Source: Borreliella afzelii
GTDB lineage: Bacteria; Spirochaetota; Spirochaetia; Borreliales; Borreliaceae
Direction: 5' to 3'
Assembly: GCF_014202295.1 (NCBI RefSeq)
Contig: NZ_JACHGM010000001.1
Coordinates: forward strand, 1-64,000
Length of the DNA: 64,000 bases
Shown here piece after piece: positions 59,168 through 64,000 of the stretch. Both the position numbers and the translations under genes were made by a program. The notes under the pieces were generated by a model. The model ran no database searches. It had not been told where the DNA came from and was given only the letters and a program-made list of their open reading frames with translations. Positions within the stretch are counted from its first letter, which is position 1, and every line of letters begins with the position of its first letter.

Positions 59168-60616
59168 TTACTCCTCCTCAAACTCAAAACTAAGCCCTAT
59201 TTTACAACCCGGACAGGAGGTCATATTTTCATTAATAACAACACCACATTCAGGACAAAGAAGCTCTTCATCTTCTTCCACCTTTTCCATAGACTCACCA
59301 TTGTCATTAGCAATTATTATCATTCCCTCTTTTAATATTTTGTTAATTTCTTCTTGTTTTTCATAACTTACGCCAAGATTAAAAAGCAATCCCTCATCTG
59401 CTTGTAAAAAATTGTTAATATCATTAAGCCCCTCTTTTGATAAATTAGAAATCACAGAAGAATCGAGCAATTTAAGATCACTTATTTTACTAATCTCCTC
59501 AAATTGTTCCTCTTCAACAACATCTTGCATAACTTTATCAAACATTTCGAGTGTTTCTTGCTTAAACTCTGAATTGGCTTTCATTTCTGCAAATTGACTG
59601 CTGGTTTTAACATCAATAGCCCAGTCAAGAAGTCTATTAGCAAGTCTAACATTTTGGCCCATTTTACCTATAGCAAGGGAAAGTTGATCATCGCTAACAA
59701 CTACTAAAGCCTTATGTAAATCCTCGTCAAGAATATAAACATGCTCTATCTTAGAAGGAGTCAAAGAATCCTTTATGAATTCTTTAATGTCTTTACTATA
59801 AGGGATAATATCGATTTTTTCTCCTTCAAGTTCCTTAATTATAGATTGAATTCTGACTCCTTTTTGTCCTATACAAGGACCAACAGGATCAATCTCTTCT
59901 TTTTCAGAATAAACAGCGACTTTGATTCTGTAACCTGGATCACGAACTATTTTATGAATCTTAATAATACCTTCTTCAATTTCAGGAATTTCAAGTGCCA
60001 AAAGCTCTTCAATAAACTTTGGATGGGTTCTAGAAAGAATAACCTCAATGCCATTTTTACCTTTTTTGACATTATAAACTAAAACTCTAATTTTATCATT
60101 AAGACTATAAACTTCTCTTGGCGACTGATACTTCTTAGGAATTATACCATCTGTATTACCAAGATTAACATAAAGATCACCATTTCTATTTTGCTGAACA
60201 TATCCAATAACAACTTTATTCAACTTGCTTTTAAATTCTGATAAAATCTCATTATCCTCAATTCCTTGCAAATCATTTTTGGTTCTTTGTTTTGCAACCT
60301 GAATAGAAAGCCTATCAAAAACTTTAGGATTAATTTCAATGTAAGCATAATCGCCTTCTACAATATTTTCCCTTGAGATATCTTTCTCTAATATTTCAAG
60401 CAAAGAATCTTTTACCTCTTCTACAATTTTCTTTTTTGCATAAACTATTAAATCTCCCGTATCATCATCAAACTTAATAAAAGCATTCTCATTACTTCCA
60501 AAATACTTTTTATACGCTATCAATACCGATTCTTTAATTGTTTTTCTAATAGACTCTATACTCATACTGCGATCATTTGCAATACTTACAATCATATGTC
60601 CCGTGCCCTTTATCAT
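59168..60616 (-). CDS. nusA: Transcription termination/antitermination protein NusA with C-terminal zinc ribbon
   Basis: NusA binds RNA polymerase and nascent RNA. The 482-residue protein has an N-terminal polymerase-binding domain, S1 (KVVIGYVQQNRNGDLYVNLG), and two KH domains (DPVGPCIGQKGVRIQSIIKEL; LSLAIGKMGQNVRLANRL). After a short helical region that may correspond to an HhH-like module, the protein ends with CPECG...CPGC (Cys454, 457, 468, 471), a Cys4 zinc ribbon not present in standard NusA. The ATG at 60616 has AGGAGG 8 nt upstream; an internal ATG seven codons on is possible. It is 13 nt after rimP. Confidence 0.95.
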   Translation of the reverse strand: MIKGTGHMIVSIANDRSMSIESIRKTIKESVLIAYKKYFGSNENAFIKFDDDTGDLIVYAKKKIVEEVKDSLLEILEKDISRENIVEGDYAYIEINPKVFDRLSIQVAKQRTKNDLQGIEDNEILSEFKSKLNKVVIGYVQQNRNGDLYVNLGNTDGIIPKKYQSPREVYSLNDKIRVLVYNVKKGKNGIEVILSRTHPKFIEELLALEIPEIEEGIIKIHKIVRDPGYRIKVAVYSEKEEIDPVGPCIGQKGVRIQSIIKELEGEKIDIIPYSKDIKEFIKDSLTPSKIEHVYILDEDLHKALVVVSDDQLSLAIGKMGQNVRLANRLLDWAIDVKTSSQFAEMKANSEFKQETLEMFDKVMQDVVEEEQFEEISKISDLKLLDSSVISNLSKEGLNDINNFLQADEGLLFNLGVSYEKQEEINKILKEGMIIIANDNGESMEKVEEDEELLCPECGVVINENMTSCPGCKIGLSFEFEEE

Positions 60617-60629
60617 CCAAACTTCCTCC

Positions 60630-61067
60630 TTAAACTAATCTGGCCTTCTTAACATCGCTATAAAAAACATTTAATTCTTTACTATCTGTTTTAAAAATAA
60701 AACTTTTGGATTTTGCTTCTAATATAAAACCCTCTTCAAATTCATTATCTAACATTAACTTAATCTTTTTACCTTCAAAAATTTGAAACTCTTTGTCACT
60801 TTTTATTCTTCTGTCTATTCCTGGTGTAGAAAGTTCTAAAATAAAACTATATTTAAGATTTGCTTCCAAAATTAATAAAATCATCTTATGCAAATCAGTC
60901 ATCAAATCAATACCTAAAGAAAAATTTTTGCTATAAAGAACTATTTGGATCTTTCCACCATTTTTATTTCTAAAGATATTAATTTCTAATATTTCAACAT
61001 TTAAACGTTCTGTTAAATTTTTTATCAAATTATAAACTTCATTATTTTTGTCAAAACATTTAATCAA
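60630..61067 (-). CDS. rimP: Ribosome maturation factor RimP
   Basis: The 145-residue protein matches RimP by length, position before nusA, and the signature [31 protein letters not shown], which corresponds to the EVSSPGxDRxL block. It aids 30S assembly. The start is TTG at 61067 with AGGA about 6 nt upstream. It is the first gene of the nusA-infB operon, preceded by a pair of hairpins (61082-61141) that separate it from comF. Confidence 0.88.
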   Translation of the reverse strand: MIKCFDKNNEVYNLIKNLTERLNVEILEINIFRNKNGGKIQIVLYSKNFSLGIDLMTDLHKMILLILEANLKYSFILELSTPGIDRRIKSDKEFQIFEGKKIKLMLDNEFEEGFILEAKSKSFIFKTDSKELNVFYSDVKKARLV

Positions 61068-61081
61068 CTACATTCCTAAAA

Positions 61082-61113
61082 TTAATAAGGTTCTTTTAAA
61101 AGAACCTTATTAA
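61082..61113 (-). terminator. Long perfect hairpin between comF and rimP (terminator or attenuator)
   Basis: Positions 61082-61097 are the exact reverse complement of 61098-61113, a 32-bp perfect inverted repeat with GGTTC/GAACC in the stem. On the minus strand it is followed by a short TTTT and then the rimP ribosome binding site. It ends only 15 nt before rimP, so it either terminates mutS-comF transcription or controls read-through into rimP. Confidence 0.7.
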
Positions 61114-61124
61114 ATATATAACTA

Positions 61125-61141
61125 AACCTTAAATCAAGGTT
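61125..61141 (-). repeat. Second inverted repeat upstream of rimP
   Basis: AACCTT (61125-61130) and AAGGTT (61136-61141) flank a 5-nt loop. The same hexamers occur in the large hairpin (AAGGTT at 61087-61092, AACCTT at 61103-61108), so arms of the two structures can pair with each other in alternative ways. Confidence 0.5.
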
Positions 61142-61167
61142 AACACTTAGAAAAAATAATGTCAACA

Positions 61168-61785
61168 TTAAACCAAATTATAAGATTTGGCCAACGAAAG
61201 CTTTATAATCTTATCGGCTCCAAATTGTATAATAAGATCTTCACAAATACACATAGATGTTCCTGTAGTAACAATATCATCAAGCAAAACAATCTTTTTA
61301 AATTGAAAATTTTTATACTTTGATCTTAATTTAACTTTATTTTCAAGATTTGTAAATCTAAGATTCCCTTTCATTAACTTTTGACTTTTTCCATACTTTC
61401 TTGAAAAAACATTTATATAATTAAAACCAAAACGGCTTAATAAAATACCAATATATTCCATGTGATCAAACCCATAAAATAATTTTCTTTTAAAACTACA
61501 AGGAACGGTTACTATTTGATCAAAATCAATATTACTTAAATATTTAGCGATTCCACTTGCTAAAAATCTACCAATAGACTTTTGACCATCTCTTTTATAA
61601 GACAAAATTAAAGATTTATAATGCTCTTTATATTCAAAAAAATAAAGCAAATTCTCATCAAATTTAATTTTAAAATTAAAAAGTGACTTACATTGATCAC
61701 AAAGAGCATCAGAAGATACATATCTTTTTCTACAAAAAACACAAAAAGGCAAAAATATACTTTTTAAAACATTTAAATAGCTCAT
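61168..61785 (-). CDS. comF: ComF-family phosphoribosyltransferase-like protein
   Basis: The 205-residue protein has an N-terminal Cys4 zinc ribbon (Cys15, 18, 29, 32: FCVFC...LCDQC) and a phosphoribosyltransferase domain with VTVPCSFKRKLFYGFDHMEYIG and the PRPP-binding IVLLDDIVTTGTSM. ComF proteins take part in DNA uptake in naturally competent bacteria, but Lyme spirochaetes are not known to be naturally competent, so the role here may be another. It starts 1-2 nt after the mutS stop on the same strand. Confidence 0.9.
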   Translation of the reverse strand: MSYLNVLKSIFLPFCVFCRKRYVSSDALCDQCKSLFNFKIKFDENLLYFFEYKEHYKSLILSYKRDGQKSIGRFLASGIAKYLSNIDFDQIVTVPCSFKRKLFYGFDHMEYIGILLSRFGFNYINVFSRKYGKSQKLMKGNLRFTNLENKVKLRSKYKNFQFKKIVLLDDIVTTGTSMCICEDLIIQFGADKIIKLSLAKSYNLV

Positions 61786-61786
61786 A

Positions 61787-64000
61787 CTAACTAGATTGAG
61801 AAATAACTTTTAAAACAAGTTGATTTAGCAGCTCAATTGATTGAAAAGGGGTAATATTATTAATATCTATATTAGAAATAAATTTTTTTAACTCTAAATA
61901 CTCATTTAATTTAACATGAACATCAGTATCATTTTTCAAAACCTCTCTATCACAAGTATCAGAAGAAATACAAGGAAGAAATTCTAAACAAGAGCTATCC
62001 TTTCGACTTCCTAAACTTTTCAGGATAACATTAGCTCTATCTACTACCCTTAAAGGAAGTCCTGCTATGCGAGCAACATAAATCCCATAAGAATTAAGAG
62101 ATGGTTTTTCTTCAACTTCTCTTAAAAAAACAAGTTCATTGCCTTGCTTTTCAATTTTCATTGAAAGATTAATAAAAGCTTTATGATTAATAGCCGATAG
62201 TTCATGAAAATGTGTGGCAAACAAGCTTCTAGCTTTAATATACTCTAAAATATATTCTATAATAGAATAAGCAATAGCAAGTCCATCATTTGTACTAGTA
62301 CCTCTTCCAACTTCATCCATAATTATCAAACTCTTTTCTGTTGCATTTCTTAAAATATTAGCTGTTTCGTTCATTTCAACTAAAAAAGTTGATTCTCCTT
62401 TAGCAAGATTATCACTTGCTCCAATTCTGCAAAAAATTTTATCTGTAATACCTATTACAGCCCTAGAAGCTGGCACAAAAGAACCTATATGCGCCATCAA
62501 AGTAATCAAAGCCACTTGACGCAAATAAGTTGATTTACCGGCCATATTAGGACCAGTAATTAAACAAAAATACTTTTCTTTATTAATCTTTACGAAATTT
62601 TCAGTAAAGATCTCAGTGTTTTTAACATAGTGCTCAACAACAGGATGCCGAGACTTTTCAAGAAAAATTTCTTTACTACATGTTAAAATGGGTCTTTTAT
62701 ATTCATTTTTTTTTGCCAAATAACCAAAGTTAACAACTAAATCGATATATGCAAAAAATTCTGCAACCTTCTTAAGAACTTTATTATGCTTAACAACATT
62801 TGACGCTATTTCATCAAAAATTTCTTGCTCAAAAGCAACCACACTGTCTTCGGCATTATTAATATTCGCTTCAAGAGAAATAAGTTTTTCTGTTTTATAT
62901 CTTTTTGAAGAATTTAAAGTTTGACTTTCCATAAAATGGGGTGGCACTTGCGCATAATTACTCTTTGTAACCTCAAAAAATAATCCCCTATTATTGGTTT
63001 TTCTAATCTTTAGATTATTGATCTTGCTAAGCAGCCTCTCTGATTCAAGATATTCATCAATATATTTATTTGCATTAATCTTTAAATCTTTTAAACTATC
63101 AAGCTTTAAATCATAGCCTCTTTTAATAAGCTCATCAGATGAGCTTGAAATTGCACTATTTATCAAAAAATAAACTTTAGAAATACTATCCTCTTCAAAC
63201 TTATCAAAATTCCAATAATCAAAATTATGCTTGTCAAATAGCTTTTTTACCAAAAAAAATACAGAAAGGGATTTTTCAATAAATAAAAAATCTTTTTTAA
63301 TATATCTTTTCATCTGAATCCTAGATATTATTCTCTCAACATCCCATATATTAACAAAAGCTTCTCTTAAAGTCACAGTTAAACTAATATTTTTGCAAAA
63401 AAATTCAACATGATCTAGCCTAGTATTAATCTCAGGAATATTTAAAATCGGATTTAAAATAAATTCTCGTAAAAGTCTCTTTCCCATTGCGGTTTTGCAA
63501 TCATTTAACACAGAATATAATGAATATTGAGAAGAAAAATCATTATTATTTTTTACAAGTTCAAGATTTACTTGAGTTACATCATCAAGAAACATGTACA
63601 AAGAATCATTATTAATATCTATTTTATCAATATTGCTTAATAAATTTTTTAAATTATTTTTTATATGATTTATAATGAGAAAAATTGAAATATAATAAGG
63701 CTTTTCCTCATCAAATCCAAGAGAACTCAATCCAAGTATGTTAAAATGCTCCTTTATTGTTTTTATTGCAACATCCTTATCAAGATGCCAAGCAGGCACT
63801 CTGTTAATTAAAAACCGATTAAGATTAAGCTTCTCTGAGTATTCATAATAAAAGTTTTCAGAAACTATTATCTCTTTAGGAGAATATTTCTCAAGATCCC
63901 TTTTAAGTTTTTCAAAAAAACTATTCTCATAAAACATTATCCCAAGACTAGAAGTAGATAAATCTATATAAGAAAACGAATAATAATTTTTATAATCACT
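61787..64000 (-). CDS. mutS: DNA mismatch repair protein MutS (5' end outside window)
   Basis: MutS recognises mismatches and small loops. The frame remains open to the window edge: the 21 codons before the first internal ATG (63937) read YKNYYSFSYIDLSTSSLG, which is MutS mismatch-binding domain I, so the N-terminal ~100 or more residues lie outside. Visible parts are the connector and lever domains, Walker A ITGPNMAGKSTYLRQVALIT, DEVGRGTSTNDGLAIAYSI and FATHFHEL. comF follows immediately. This is the head of the long co-directional gene run in the right half of the window. Confidence 0.96.
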   Translation of the reverse strand, partial: SDYKNYYSFSYIDLSTSSLGIMFYENSFFEKLKRDLEKYSPKEIIVSENFYYEYSEKLNLNRFLINRVPAWHLDKDVAIKTIKEHFNILGLSSLGFDEEKPYYISIFLIINHIKNNLKNLLSNIDKIDINNDSLYMFLDDVTQVNLELVKNNNDFSSQYSLYSVLNDCKTAMGKRLLREFILNPILNIPEINTRLDHVEFFCKNISLTVTLREAFVNIWDVERIISRIQMKRYIKKDFLFIEKSLSVFFLVKKLFDKHNFDYWNFDKFEEDSISKVYFLINSAISSSSDELIKRGYDLKLDSLKDLKINANKYIDEYLESERLLSKINNLKIRKTNNRGLFFEVTKSNYAQVPPHFMESQTLNSSKRYKTEKLISLEANINNAEDSVVAFEQEIFDEIASNVVKHNKVLKKVAEFFAYIDLVVNFGYLAKKNEYKRPILTCSKEIFLEKSRHPVVEHYVKNTEIFTENFVKINKEKYFCLITGPNMAGKSTYLRQVALITLMAHIGSFVPASRAVIGITDKIFCRIGASDNLAKGESTFLVEMNETANILRNATEKSLIIMDEVGRGTSTNDGLAIAYSIIEYILEYIKARSLFATHFHELSAINHKAFINLSMKIEKQGNELVFLREVEEKPSLNSYGIYVARIAGLPLRVVDRANVILKSLGSRKDSSCLEFLPCISSDTCDREVLKNDTDVHVKLNEYLELKKFISNIDINNITPFQSIELLNQLVLKVISQSS

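Overview
The window looks like the terminal 64 kb of the linear chromosome of a Lyme-disease spirochaete (Borrelia/Borreliella burgdorferi sensu lato). The evidence is the very low GC content, relaxed spirochaetal lipoboxes, and the gene order from mutS-comF-rimP-nusA-infB through uvrB-uvrA to arcA-arcB-transporter, which I recognise from memory as the right end of that chromosome. Position 1 starts with a perfect 44-bp palindrome carrying the hairpin-telomere core TAGTATA, so the chromosome end is at the left edge and the right end in the usual numbering is drawn here in reverse. No plasmid-like tail separates the last conserved gene from the telomere. I see no tRNA or rRNA gene, insertion sequence, prophage or CRISPR array.

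Layout. 1-355: telomere and noncoding subtelomere. 356-4107 (minus): arginine deiminase operon (arcA, arcB/argF, YfcC-type transporter). 4293-7029 (plus): a lipoprotein with a permuted papain-like (YiiX/NlpC-P60) domain, an RNase HI with a viroplasmin-like N-domain, and an overlapping small envelope protein. 7039-15306 (minus): uvrB, uvrA, LptD-like barrel. 15449-23382 (plus): phosphohexomutase, Clp ATPase (apparently ATT-initiated), eukaryote-type ileS, lipoprotein. 23396-28436 (minus): ROK kinase, sbcC, sbcD. 28512-35942 (plus): topA, hrpA, a TPR-like protein, a phosphodiester glycosidase; a small barrel protein (minus) and an SH3-like lipoprotein (plus) follow. 35985-43501 (minus): a 31-codon gene for the ribosomal protein bS22, miaA, rpoZ, cmk, yicC, murC, a P-loop protein, a pseudouridine synthase, panF, yhdT. 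43576-44748 (plus): coaBC. 44773-64000 (minus): a nearly unbroken run mutS-comF-rimP-nusA-infB-rbfA-truB-rpsO-pnp-propeller lipoprotein-two LptF/G-like permeases-tgt-murJ-HEAT protein.

The genes form functional groups: DNA repair and topology (mutS, uvrAB, sbcCD, topA, RNase H), translation and RNA metabolism (rimP, nusA, infB, rbfA, truB, rpsO, pnp, tgt, miaA, ileS, hrpA, bS22), envelope assembly (LptD-like, two LptF/G-like, murJ, murC, lipoproteins), pantothenate-to-CoA supply (yhdT-panF facing coaBC) and arginine catabolism at the telomere. Minus-strand genes run toward the telomere, co-directional with replication from an internal origin. Plus-strand genes are head-on and encode visibly more Asn/Lys/Ile/Thr-rich proteins, in line with the strong strand-composition skew known for Borrelia.

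The points I rate highest are the 31-codon bS22 gene, the ATT start and degenerate second ATPase site of the Clp protein, an apparent Cys4 zinc ribbon at the NusA C-terminus, ten near-identical 11-residue repeats in IF2, an Arg/Gly-rich insertion in the PNPase S1 domain, an attenuator-like double hairpin before rimP-nusA-infB, and several genes whose -10 box lies so close to an ATG without Shine-Dalgarno that the mRNAs may be leaderless.
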